Shown here: positions 1 to 6,069 of the stretch, in pieces
Position numbering within the stretch: position 1 is the stretch's first letter
Layout: the number at the start of each line of letters is the position of its first letter
NCBI GenBank assembly: GCA_021786335.1
Contig: JAJYNM010000027.1
Location: 1-12,040, forward strand
Length of the DNA stretch: 12,040 bases
Origin: an archaeon
Lineage (GTDB): Archaea; Thermoproteota; Nitrososphaeria; Nitrososphaerales; UBA183
Reading direction: 5' to 3'
Position numbers and translations under genes: made by a program
Notes under the pieces: model-generated
The model's database searches: none
What the model was told of the DNA's origin: nothing
Seen by the model: only the letters and a program-made list of their open reading frames with translations

Positions 1-1937
1 AGGTCCTCCGTCCCGAAGAGGACGCCCGCAGCCATCTCCTCCATCTCGAGCCCCACATCCATCGGGACCTCTGCCCCCTTGTTGAGCAGTTTCTTCGCCA
101 GCATGACGGCCACCGGCGCCTCCGAAGACGCGAGCTCCTTCGCGTATCTCACCGCCTGCTCGTCAGGGTCTCCTCCTTGGAGGAGCCGGTTTACCAACCC
201 CATCTCGTGCGCCCGACTCCCCGTGACGCTTTCGCAGGCCAGTATCATGGCCGATGCCCGTGACAGCCCGACCAGTCGGCCGAGCCTCTGAGTCCCTGAC
301 CATGCGGGCACCAGGCCGCGCGTGAGCTCAGGGAACCTCAGTTCCACGTCCTCGGTGGCGAGTCTGAGGTCGCAGGACAGGGCAAGCTCGAGGCCCCCTC
401 CGAGGGCATATCCCTTCAGTACGGCTATCGTGAGCTTGGGAATCTCGCTCAGGCGCCTCATGGTCCGTTCTCCTTTCCTGGCGAACTCCATCATCCCAGC
501 CGCGCTCGAGACAAACTTCGTCATCTCGAAGCCGGCAGAGAACACCGTCCCCTCCCCCGTCACTACGATCGCCCTGATCTCCCGGTCGTTCCACAGGTCG
601 GTCAACATCCCATCCAGCCCGTCAAGGACATCGCCGTTGATCAGGTTCAGCCTTGGTCTGTCTATCACGATCTTGGCGACCCCACCCTCGAGCCTTTCCA
701 GGCGGATCGCCCCACGTGCCGCGGTGGGTGTCGCCGCGTTCGCCTCGGCCAAGGGCGCGTCCCGACCGGGTGCCGAGTGGATCCTCCCCTCGATGGCGTC
801 GCGGAGCCTCCCTTCTGCTATAGAGCGAGCCGGGGCGAATACGCCGCACTCATACTTGGTCGAGAGCTCTTCGAGCTTCGCCTTGACCTCCGCGCTGCTC
901 AGGTCCCTGGCGACTGATATGGGACCGAACGGCCTGTTCATCCCCAGGACGACCCCCTTCTCTATGTCGTCTGGCGTAGCCACTCCCTCCTCAATCAGCT
1001 TCACTGACTCGTTGATTTCGAGGGCGAAGATGTCCATGATTGATACCTTGTCGGTGGGGTCTGCTTTCGGTATCTCAGCCTTCCCTTTCGACCAGTCGTA
1101 GAACCCGCGGCCCGTCTTCTTCCCCAGGCGGCCGTCCTTCACCATCTTCGCGAAGGTGGTCCCCTTGCGGTACTCCGGTGAGAGAACCGAAGCGAAATAT
1201 GCGAGCGAGTCCGCCCCTACGTCCACTCCGACGAAGTCGAGCAGCTCGTATGGACCCATGGGGAGCCCTTGCCCTCTGGCGAACGTGTCAACCTCCGAGG
1301 GGCTCGCGACCTCTCGGTCGAGGAGCAGGCAGAAGAAGAGGGTGTCGGCTGCGTTAATCCTGTTGACTATGAATCCGGGGGAGTCCTTCAGCACCCTCAC
1401 AGGCGTACGCCCGAGTTTCCCGCAGAGGTCGAAGACCTCCTGGGCGACGGCGGGGTCTGTCTTTGTCCCAGGAATCACCTCGACCAGTTTCATCAGCATT
1501 GGGGGATTGAAGAAGTGCATCCCGACCATCCTCTGCGGCCTGTCGGTGGCTTCGGCCAGGTCAGAGATCTTGATGTTCGAAGTGTTCGACACAAAGATCG
1601 CCCCTGGCGGGGCCGACGCCGAGGCCTCTCTGAGGACCACTTTCTTCAGGTCGACCGACTCTGGAACGGCCTCCACCACGAGGTCCGCTGCCGACACCGC
1701 GCTGCCCAGGTCTCCGGAGTACGCCAGCTTCGACTTCGCGTCCTCGGACTGCTCCTTGGTGACCCTCCCCTTCTCCACCAGCTTGTCCAGGCTCGACGAT
1801 ATCCTCCCCTGTGCCTTCTCCAGCGCCTGCGGGAACTTGTCGACCAGCGTCACATGGAACCCATTGACCGCGAAGAGCTCTGCGATGCCGTGGCCCATGT
1901 CCCCGGCGCCGATTACCGTCACCCTCTCGATGGCCAT
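1..1937 (-). CDS. Bifunctional 3-hydroxyacyl-CoA dehydrogenase / enoyl-CoA hydratase, C-terminus cut by window edge
   Basis: This fusion enzyme should hydrate enoyl-CoA and oxidise the resulting 3-hydroxyacyl-CoA with NAD+, the second and third steps of beta-oxidation, in the cytoplasm. The ATG at 1937 opens directly into a Rossmann fold (VIGAGDMGHGIAELF). The dehydrogenase part covers about residues 1-385, with the catalytic pair His141 (GMHFFNP) and Glu153 spaced 12 apart as in the family. The crotonase part starts near residue 407, with oxyanion-hole motifs SAGFEM and ALGGGLEL and both catalytic glutamates, E517 and E537, spaced 20 apart as in crotonase (E144/E164). The order dehydrogenase-then-hydratase is the reverse of bacterial FadB and matches archaeal fusions such as the crotonyl-CoA hydratase/3-hydroxybutyryl-CoA dehydrogenase of Metallosphaera. 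645 residues are visible, ending in FGTED, so probably fewer than 25 are missing. It is divergent from the acyl-CoA dehydrogenase operon. Chain-length specificity cannot be read from the sequence. Confidence 0.95.
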   Translation of the reverse strand, partial: MAIERVTVIGAGDMGHGIAELFAVNGFHVTLVDKFPQALEKAQGRISSSLDKLVEKGRVTKEQSEDAKSKLAYSGDLGSAVSAADLVVEAVPESVDLKKVVLREASASAPPGAIFVSNTSNIKISDLAEATDRPQRMVGMHFFNPPMLMKLVEVIPGTKTDPAVAQEVFDLCGKLGRTPVRVLKDSPGFIVNRINAADTLFFCLLLDREVASPSEVDTFARGQGLPMGPYELLDFVGVDVGADSLAYFASVLSPEYRKGTTFAKMVKDGRLGKKTGRGFYDWSKGKAEIPKADPTDKVSIMDIFALEINESVKLIEEGVATPDDIEKGVVLGMNRPFGPISVARDLSSAEVKAKLEELSTKYECGVFAPARSIAEGRLRDAIEGRIHSAPGRDAPLAEANAATPTAARGAIRLERLEGGVAKIVIDRPRLNLINGDVLDGLDGMLTDLWNDREIRAIVVTGEGTVFSAGFEMTKFVSSAAGMMEFARKGERTMRRLSEIPKLTIAVLKGYALGGGLELALSCDLRLATEDVELRFPELTRGLVPAWSGTQRLGRLVGLSRASAMILACESVTGSRAHEMGLVNRLLQGGDPDEQAVRYAKELASSEAPVAVMLAKKLLNKGAEVPMDVGLEMEEMAAGVLFGTED

Positions 1938-1961
1938 GGTATGGGACGCAGGGGCGGCCGG

Positions 1962-1967
1962 CTTAAG
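1962..1967 (-). promoter_or_regulatory. Candidate TATA box of the dehydrogenase/hydratase gene
   Basis: CTTAAG is centred about 27 bp upstream of the ATG at 1937, the spacing expected for an archaeal TATA element on a leaderless transcript. A purine-rich stretch just upstream on the minus strand (AAAGAG) could serve as the BRE. The sequence is only a partial match to an archaeal TATA consensus. Confidence 0.5.
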
Positions 1968-1970
1968 GCT

Positions 1971-1985
1971 CTTTCCACTGGAAAG
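1971..1985. promoter_or_regulatory. Perfect 15-bp palindrome, candidate operator
   Basis: CTTTCCA and TGGAAAG are exact inverted copies around a single central C at 1978. The palindrome lies between the two opposed TATA-like boxes of the divergent beta-oxidation genes. It starts 3 bp beyond the minus-strand box and overlaps its BRE position, and it is about 23 bp upstream of the plus-strand TATA. This placement suits a dimeric regulator that controls both directions, for example by acyl-CoA. The regulator is not in the window. Confidence 0.5.
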
Positions 1986-2008
1986 CGAGGTTACGAAAAG
2001 TAATCGCG

Positions 2009-2015
2009 TATATAT
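2009..2015 (+). promoter_or_regulatory. TATA box of the acyl-CoA dehydrogenase operon
   Basis: TATATAT in an otherwise GC-rich region is centred 25 bp upstream of the ATG at 2037. This is the normal archaeal TATA-to-start-site distance, so the transcript is probably leaderless. No Shine-Dalgarno sequence is visible before the ATG, which agrees. Confidence 0.75.
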
Positions 2016-2036
2016 GGCCGAGGGACAACCAATCCA

Positions 2037-3230
2037 ATGAGCACTTTAACGCCGAGCTCGTCCGACTACGTGATCTCAGTTTCAGAGGAGCATGAGGCTT
2101 TCCGCCAGGCCGTCAGGGAGTTCGCGGAGAAGGAACTCGCGCCGGTGACCCAGAGGATAGACAGGGAGAACCAGATGGACATGGGCCTCGTGAAGAAGGC
2201 CGCCGCGTTGGGCCTCTTCGGCGTCCCCTTCCCAGAGGAGTACGGCGGAGGGGGGGGAGACGACCTCTCCCTCGTCATCGCCACGGAAGAGATCGCCCGG
2301 TTCTCCGCGGCGTTCTCAGCGGTAGTCGGCGCCACTTATCTGGTCTCCACCCCGATCTTCTTGTTCGGGACCGAGGAACAGAAGAGGAAGTACCTCGTCC
2401 CCATCGCGAAGGGGGAGAAGATAGCCGCCCACGCCATGACCGAGCCGGGTACCGGCTCCGACGTGGCCGCCATCTCGACCAGCGCCAAGAAGGAGGGTGA
2501 CAAGTATGTCATCAACGGGAAGAAGATGTTCATCACCAATGGGGACAAGGCTGAGACTTTCCTGATCTTCGCCAGAACCAGCCCCATGGAGGGAGGGAAG
2601 AGGCACCAGGGGATTACTGCGTTCATAGCCGAGAAAGGGATGAAAGGACTCAATGTCGGGCAGCGGACCGACGTCATCGGGCTCAGGGGGGACCAGCCGG
2701 TCGAGCTGATGTTCGATGGTCTCGAGGTCCCGGAGGAGAACGTGGTGGGGGAAGTTGGGAGAGGGGTGAGGATCGCCCTGACCTGCTACGACCATGGGAG
2801 AGTCGGTGTCGCGGCCCAAGGCACGGGCCTAGCCCAGGGGGCACTCGAAGCGGCGCTGCGGTATTCGACTCAGAGGCAGACCTTCGACAACTACCTCTTG
2901 AGCTACCAGCAGGTCCAGTTCAAGATAGCAGAGATGACTGCCGCGGTCCACACGGCCAGGCTCCTCACCTACTGGGCGGCCACCCTGACGAAGAAGGGGA
3001 AGGACTTCATCAAGGCGTCGTCGATAGCGAAGATTACTGCCACTGAGGCCGCAGAGAAGAACGCCCATATGGCCATGCTCATCATGGGCGCCTACGGCGT
3101 CTCCACAGATAGCCAGGTGGAGAGGATGCTCCGGGACTCGCAGATCATCAAGACATATGAAGGGACCAACGACATCCAGAGGCTCACCATCATGAAGGAA
3201 GTAGCGAAAGAGATGGGCGTCCTGGGCTGA
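2037..3230 (+). CDS. Acyl-CoA dehydrogenase (FAD-dependent)
   Basis: This 397-aa protein has the usual length of the acyl-CoA dehydrogenase family, which forms the alpha,beta double bond of acyl-CoA using FAD and normally passes electrons to ETF. The first signature is clear (AMTEPGTGSD, residues 133-142), followed by the FAD/substrate-binding stretch GKKMFITNG. The C-terminal signature KTYEGTNDIQ contains Glu375, at the position of the catalytic base of short- and medium-chain members. The helical N-terminal domain includes PEEYGGGGGDD. The ATG is chosen because it lies 25 bp after a strong TATA box. It is the first gene of the operon with thiolase and DUF35, divergent from the dehydrogenase/hydratase. 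Substrate could be a fatty, branched or aromatic acyl-CoA. No ETF genes are present in the window. Confidence 0.95.
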   Translation: MSTLTPSSSDYVISVSEEHEAFRQAVREFAEKELAPVTQRIDRENQMDMGLVKKAAALGLFGVPFPEEYGGGGGDDLSLVIATEEIARFSAAFSAVVGATYLVSTPIFLFGTEEQKRKYLVPIAKGEKIAAHAMTEPGTGSDVAAISTSAKKEGDKYVINGKKMFITNGDKAETFLIFARTSPMEGGKRHQGITAFIAEKGMKGLNVGQRTDVIGLRGDQPVELMFDGLEVPEENVVGEVGRGVRIALTCYDHGRVGVAAQGTGLAQGALEAALRYSTQRQTFDNYLLSYQQVQFKIAEMTAAVHTARLLTYWAATLTKKGKDFIKASSIAKITATEAAEKNAHMAMLIMGAYGVSTDSQVERMLRDSQIIKTYEGTNDIQRLTIMKEVAKEMGVLG

Positions 3231-3281
3231 GCCCGCCTCCATGGAGACAGAAGCTATGTCGACCTCCGGGGTGTCCTCACG

Positions 3282-4442
3282 GTGACCAGGGTCGCCGTGG
3301 TCGGCATCGGCCACAGCAGGTTCGGAAGGCGGACTGACGTCAACATAGGAGAACTCGCCTTCGAGTCTATCAAGCAGGCTATTGATGACGCCGGCGTCGA
3401 GCGTAGGGACATAGGCAATGTCGTGGTGGGGAGCGCCGGGGGCTGGTACGAGGAGTCTCTCCCCGCCGTCGTGGTCGGAGAATACGCAGGGCTCAGCGGC
3501 GCGGGGACCATGAGGGTCGAAGCTGCCTGTGCAAGCGGGAGCGCGGCGGTCAAGGCAGCCTACAACAGCATCCTTAGCGGCGAGACCGAGGTGGCCATGG
3601 CGGTTGGGGTGGAAAAGATGACCGAGGTGGACTCGCCTACTTCGGTCGAGCTCATCGGGAGGGCCGGCTCCTATACATGGGAATTCGAGAACTACGGGAT
3701 GACCTTCCCGGCCTACTACGCGCTCTACGCAGTAGCGCACATGAACCAGTTTGGCACCACCCAGGAGGACCTCGCGAGGGTGTCTGTGAAGGCGCACAGG
3801 TACGGCGCCAGCAACCCGCTTGCACACTTCCAGAAGGAGATCACGCTGGAGAAGGCAATGGGCTCACAGATGGTGGCCTGGCCGCTGAAACTCTATGACG
3901 CATGTCCTTTGTCGGACGGATCGGCCACGGTGGTCTTGGCCTCAGAAGAGGCAGCCAAGAAACTTACCGACACCCCTGTCTGGATCCGAGGGGTGGGCTA
4001 TTCATCCGACACAGCGAACCTCAGCAGGAGAGGTAACTACGTCGGGCTCCGGGCGGCCGTCGAAGCCGCTGCGAGAGCCTACGCCATGGCCAAGGTTTCG
4101 CCCGGGGACATCGACGTCGCCACGGCACACGACTGCTTCACCATAGCTGAGTTGATGGCCTACGAAGACCTAGGGTTCTGTAAGAAAGGGGAGGGAGCGA
4201 AGATGGTCCGCGAAGGCGAGACCGAACTCGGCGGGAGGATCCCTGTCAACCTGGACGGCGGGCTGAAGGCCAAGGGGCATCCCATAGGGGCCACAGGGGT
4301 CTCCATGGCTGTCGAGATTACAAAGCAGCTGAGGGGGGAAGCCGGGAGGCGCCAGGCTCAGATCAAGAAGGGACTGGGGTTGACTCACAACATCGGGGGG
4401 ACGGGCCACTACGCCTACGTGACCGTCTATTCGAGGGACTGA
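3282..4442 (+). CDS. SCP-x-type thiolase (acetyl-CoA acetyltransferase family)
   Basis: This 386-aa thiolase-fold enzyme probably cleaves 3-ketoacyl-CoA or condenses acetyl-CoA. The nucleophile is Cys83 in AACASGSAA. Other catalytic loops are HDCF (residues 283-286), GHPIGATG with His333, and a C-terminal HNIGGTG (from His369). The last replaces the Cys-containing CxG motif of classical thiolases. HDCF plus loss of CxG marks the SCP2/SCP-x-type subfamily, in which the HDCF cysteine is thought to take over the base role. The GTG start has no alternative: the frame upstream runs back to the previous gene's stop without another usable start. A 51-bp gap follows the acyl-CoA dehydrogenase and only 3 bp precede the DUF35 gene. 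In other archaea this thiolase-DUF35 pair also serves HMG-CoA synthase in mevalonate synthesis, but no such synthase is in the window, so beta-oxidation is the likelier role. Confidence 0.92.
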   Translation: MTRVAVVGIGHSRFGRRTDVNIGELAFESIKQAIDDAGVERRDIGNVVVGSAGGWYEESLPAVVVGEYAGLSGAGTMRVEAACASGSAAVKAAYNSILSGETEVAMAVGVEKMTEVDSPTSVELIGRAGSYTWEFENYGMTFPAYYALYAVAHMNQFGTTQEDLARVSVKAHRYGASNPLAHFQKEITLEKAMGSQMVAWPLKLYDACPLSDGSATVVLASEEAAKKLTDTPVWIRGVGYSSDTANLSRRGNYVGLRAAVEAAARAYAMAKVSPGDIDVATAHDCFTIAELMAYEDLGFCKKGEGAKMVREGETELGGRIPVNLDGGLKAKGHPIGATGVSMAVEITKQLRGEAGRRQAQIKKGLGLTHNIGGTGHYAYVTVYSRD

Positions 4443-4445
4443 GGC

Positions 4446-4877
4446 ATGTCAGAAGCGCCTGCGTTGCACTCGAGGCGGCCGCTCACTCTCAGGTTCGACA
4501 TCCCCATATCAAGGACCCACGAGTTTTGGGACTCCTTGCGGACCGGTAGGTTCGTCACCACCAAGTGCTCGAAGTGCGGGAACGTCTCCTTCCCGCCGCA
4601 GTCAGACTGTTCCAGGTGCATGGGGAGCGAGTTTCACTGGGTCGACCTGGGTCAGGGCGCCACCCTTGTCACGTACACCCAGGTTATGACGGTCCCTGCG
4701 AGCTTCTCGGCTGAAGGCTCATACACGGTCGCCATAGCGGAGTTTCGAGGGGGGGTCAAGGTCCTCGCCTGGCTCGAGGGGGTCAGAGCGGAAGACGCAA
4801 CCCCTGGCATGAAGCTTAAGGTGGAGGCGAGAACAAGGTCGGACGGAAGCCCCTACTACGTCTTCGTCCCTGCCTAG
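4446..4877 (+). CDS. DUF35 zinc-ribbon/OB-fold protein (thiolase partner)
   Basis: This 143-aa protein has the DUF35 layout: a short N-terminal helix region (SRTHEFWDSLRTGRF), a rubredoxin-like zinc ribbon with Cys41, Cys44, Cys55 and Cys58, and a C-terminal OB-fold beta region (about residues 65-140). Archaeal DUF35 proteins bind acyl-CoA enzymes; in the archaeal thiolase/HMG-CoA synthase complex one bridges the two enzymes and helps pass the intermediate. Sitting 3 bp after the thiolase stop, it is almost certainly cotranscribed and likely forms a complex with it. All four zinc ligands are intact. Its TAG stop lies in a CTAG that also carries the stop of the convergent SCP2 gene. Confidence 0.9.
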   Translation: MSEAPALHSRRPLTLRFDIPISRTHEFWDSLRTGRFVTTKCSKCGNVSFPPQSDCSRCMGSEFHWVDLGQGATLVTYTQVMTVPASFSAEGSYTVAIAEFRGGVKVLAWLEGVRAEDATPGMKLKVEARTRSDGSPYYVFVPA

Positions 4878-5251
4878 AATTCTTTCGGGACGTCCCTCAT
4901 GACTTCGGCGACCCTGACGAGCCTGTCCCTGTACATAATGATCCTGGGGAGGGAGCCCTTGAACTTGAGCTGGCCTTTCAAGACAGCCGACTGGATGTCT
5001 ACCTCGCCCTTGGCTACCTTGCACCACGAATCGTAGGTTCCATCGAAAGAGAACTCGGCGTTCGCGCCTGGCTCAGCCTTCTTGATCGCCGTCGTCCCAT
5101 TCTCCACGGTCATCAGGTAGCTCTGGCCGGAGTCGGCGACGTTGAAGGCTATGCTCGTCTTGAACCCCTTGGTGGTCTCGGCCCACTTGGGGTCGGCCGC
5201 GAGCGTGGACTGCACCTGGGCGACGTACTCATCGCTCATGAACTTGGTCAT
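4874..5251 (-). CDS. SCP2 sterol-carrier-domain lipid-binding protein
   Basis: This 125-aa stand-alone SCP2 domain fits the family length. Recognisable features are the DSWCKVAKGEVDIQSAVLKG stretch (W, then KG, then the conserved Lys-Gly turn) followed by KFKGSLPRI, the typical pattern 'W..l..G..d...a...GklkikG'. SCP2 domains form a hydrophobic tunnel that binds fatty acyl-CoA or other lipids. The ATG at 5251 overlaps the stop of the Pop5-like gene as ATGA, indicating translational coupling; Met5 (5239) is an alternative start. At its 3' end it converges on the DUF35 gene with a 4-nt overlap. No signal peptide or membrane segment is seen. The proximity to an SCP-x-type thiolase suggests a role as acyl-CoA carrier, which is inference. 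Confidence 0.88.
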   Translation of the reverse strand: MTKFMSDEYVAQVQSTLAADPKWAETTKGFKTSIAFNVADSGQSYLMTVENGTTAIKKAEPGANAEFSFDGTYDSWCKVAKGEVDIQSAVLKGQLKFKGSLPRIIMYRDRLVRVAEVMRDVPKEF

Positions 5252-5529
5252 GGGGTCGCTGCCCCTCTCGCTCGCCTTTTGAGGTTACCTACTGCACCAG
5301 ACGTAAGGATAGGTGTCATCTTCCTCCCCCCGACCGCACCCGTCGCGCAAGCTTCCCTCAGCCGTCGGGCTGACTCTACCGTCCCCTTGACTATGACCGC
5401 CCGGGGGTTCCCGTCCACCCCAAATACCTTCACGCCGCCGAACTCGCTCCCAAGCACCTTCGCCAGCGCCTTCATCTCTTCCTCAAGGACCGCTCCTTCG
5501 GCCATCAGGAGGAGGTATCTTTTGGGCAA
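5248..5529 (-). CDS. rnp2: RNase P protein component 2 (Pop5-like)
   Basis: This small protein (93 aa from the chosen start) resembles archaeal Pop5/Rnp2, a protein subunit of RNase P that helps its RNA remove 5' leaders from pre-tRNAs. Supporting features are the start PKRYLLL, a helix with LEEEMKALAKVLGSEFG, a middle strand with AVIVKGTVESARRLREA, and a C-terminal TSGAVGNLKRRARG that mirrors the conserved 'G-t-i-r-s-l-r-r-k' tail. The TTG at 5529 is chosen because GGAGGGG lies 7 nt upstream and translation begins right at RYLLL; the ATG at 5586 would add 19 unlikely residues inside the previous gene. TTG sits 1 nt after the DUF54 stop. The next gene overlaps by ATGA. Assignment rests on remembered family patterns, so it is moderately sure. 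Confidence 0.72.
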   Translation of the reverse strand: MPKRYLLLMAEGAVLEEEMKALAKVLGSEFGGVKVFGVDGNPRAVIVKGTVESARRLREACATGAVGGRKMTPILTSGAVGNLKRRARGAATP

Positions 5530-5530
5530 T

Positions 5531-5965
5531 CTAGGTCCCCTCCAACTCCTTCGAGTAGAACTCCAGAGCTCCTCTTTGCATGGCATAGAGCCTCGGCTTG
5601 ACCTTCACTCTGATGGAGTCAGTTGTCCCGATTTCGGGGGCCCCAGAGATCAGCTTCTGCTTGTCCAGACGCAGGTACAGCGCCGAGTGCTCGTCGACGA
5701 GGGCTGCAAGCTCATCGGAGATGGCATCCCGTACCTGCGGCGGGAGCCCCGCGACGATATGCCTGAACGCCGAGGCCGCCACGTCGCCTGTCAGGTGGAT
5801 CCTTATCCTGACGATCTGGTTCCCGAAGTGACCTTCGAGGACCTCCCTCTGTAGTACGGGACTACCGCCCAGAAGCCTCGCCACAGCGTCCCCGACCTTC
5901 TTCTCGTCCTCCGTGGCGTGTATCAGATATGAAACCTCGACTGACGCTATGGGGGGCTTCAACAC
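5531..5965 (-). CDS. DUF54 / COG1325 RNA-binding protein (exosome-associated)
   Basis: This 144-aa protein matches the archaeal COG1325 (DUF54) family, annotated as an RNA-binding exosome subunit. Features are an N-terminal beta strand leading into HATEDEKKVGDAV, the central GHFGNQIVRIRIHLTG, and the family hallmark DEHSALYLRLDKQ, followed by a strand with DSIRVKVKPRLY. Family members resemble ribosomal L5-type folds; direct exosome function is weakly established. The GTG at 5965 is preferred because a TATA-like box is centred 25 bp upstream, pointing to a leaderless message; the next codon, TTG 5962, is possible. It heads the minus-strand operon with the Pop5-like protein, an association also seen in other archaea where DUF54 and RNase P protein genes cluster. 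Confidence 0.85.
   Translation of the reverse strand: MLKPPIASVEVSYLIHATEDEKKVGDAVARLLGGSPVLQREVLEGHFGNQIVRIRIHLTGDVAASAFRHIVAGLPPQVRDAISDELAALVDEHSALYLRLDKQKLISGAPEIGTTDSIRVKVKPRLYAMQRGALEFYSKELEGT
5537..5543 (-). promoter_or_regulatory. Shine-Dalgarno sequence deciding the TTG start of the Pop5-like gene
   Basis: GGAGGGG on the minus strand lies inside the last codons of the DUF54 gene, 7 nt before the TTG at 5529. It is the strongest ribosome-binding site I noticed in the window and favours this TTG over the upstream ATG at 5586. Confidence 0.65.
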
Positions 5966-5987
5966 CTTTCCTCAGGGGATCTGTGTG

Positions 5988-5993
5988 TATAAG
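5988..5993 (-). promoter_or_regulatory. TATA box of the DUF54-Pop5-SCP2 operon
   Basis: Read on the minus strand this is CTTATA, centred about 25 bp upstream of the GTG at 5965. The spacing fits a leaderless archaeal transcript. On the plus strand the same bases read TATAAG, but no plus-strand start lies at the right distance. Confidence 0.6.
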
Positions 5994-6007
5994 TTCGTGG
6001 ACGAAAG

Positions 6008-6036
6008 GACCCCCTTCGGGCCGGCCTGCCGGGGTC
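6008..6036. repeat. Nested inverted repeat in a divergent promoter region
   Basis: GACCCC at 6008-6013 pairs with GGGGTC at 6031-6036. The 8-bp palindrome GGCCGGCC (6019-6026) sits at nearly the same centre. The element lies between the minus-strand TATA (5988-5993) and the plus-strand candidate TATA (6040-6047). It may be an operator, or chance in GC-rich DNA. Confidence 0.35.
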
Positions 6037-6039
6037 AAC

Positions 6040-6047
6040 ATTAACTA
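6040..6047 (+). promoter_or_regulatory. Candidate TATA box of the unknown-Kae1-Bud32 operon
   Basis: ATTAACTA is an AT-rich island in GC-rich DNA, centred about 26 bp upstream of the GTG at 6070. The spacing supports both the promoter call and this start codon. The match to consensus is imperfect. Confidence 0.45.
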
Positions 6048-6069
6048 TGCGTCGGTAGCCGCTCCCGGT

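Noticed and set aside
322..2040. Long plus-strand open frames opposite the dehydrogenase/hydratase (259 and 294 aa)
   Set aside because: They are antisense shadows caused by GC-rich codon use; the minus-strand frame carries complete catalytic motifs with correct spacing.
2250..2257. Run of eight G in the acyl-CoA dehydrogenase gene as a possible frameshift site
   Set aside because: The frame is intact on both sides and the resulting glycine run (YGGGGGDD) lies at a glycine-rich family position (usually YGGxGGD).
2829..3827. A 332-aa minus-strand open frame across the acyl-CoA dehydrogenase/thiolase junction
   Set aside because: It is antisense to two well-supported enzymes, crosses their boundary, and has no recognisable domain.
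5279..5854. A 191-aa plus-strand open frame opposite DUF54 and Pop5-like genes
   Set aside because: It lies antisense to two compactly arranged genes that match archaeal families, and has no promoter or ribosome-binding site of its own that I can see.
5929..6069. N-terminal extension of the unknown protein to the ATG at 5929
   Set aside because: The extension overlaps the divergent DUF54 gene and the intergenic promoters, and its sequence (rich in Gly, Pro and Ser) is unlike the rest of the protein.
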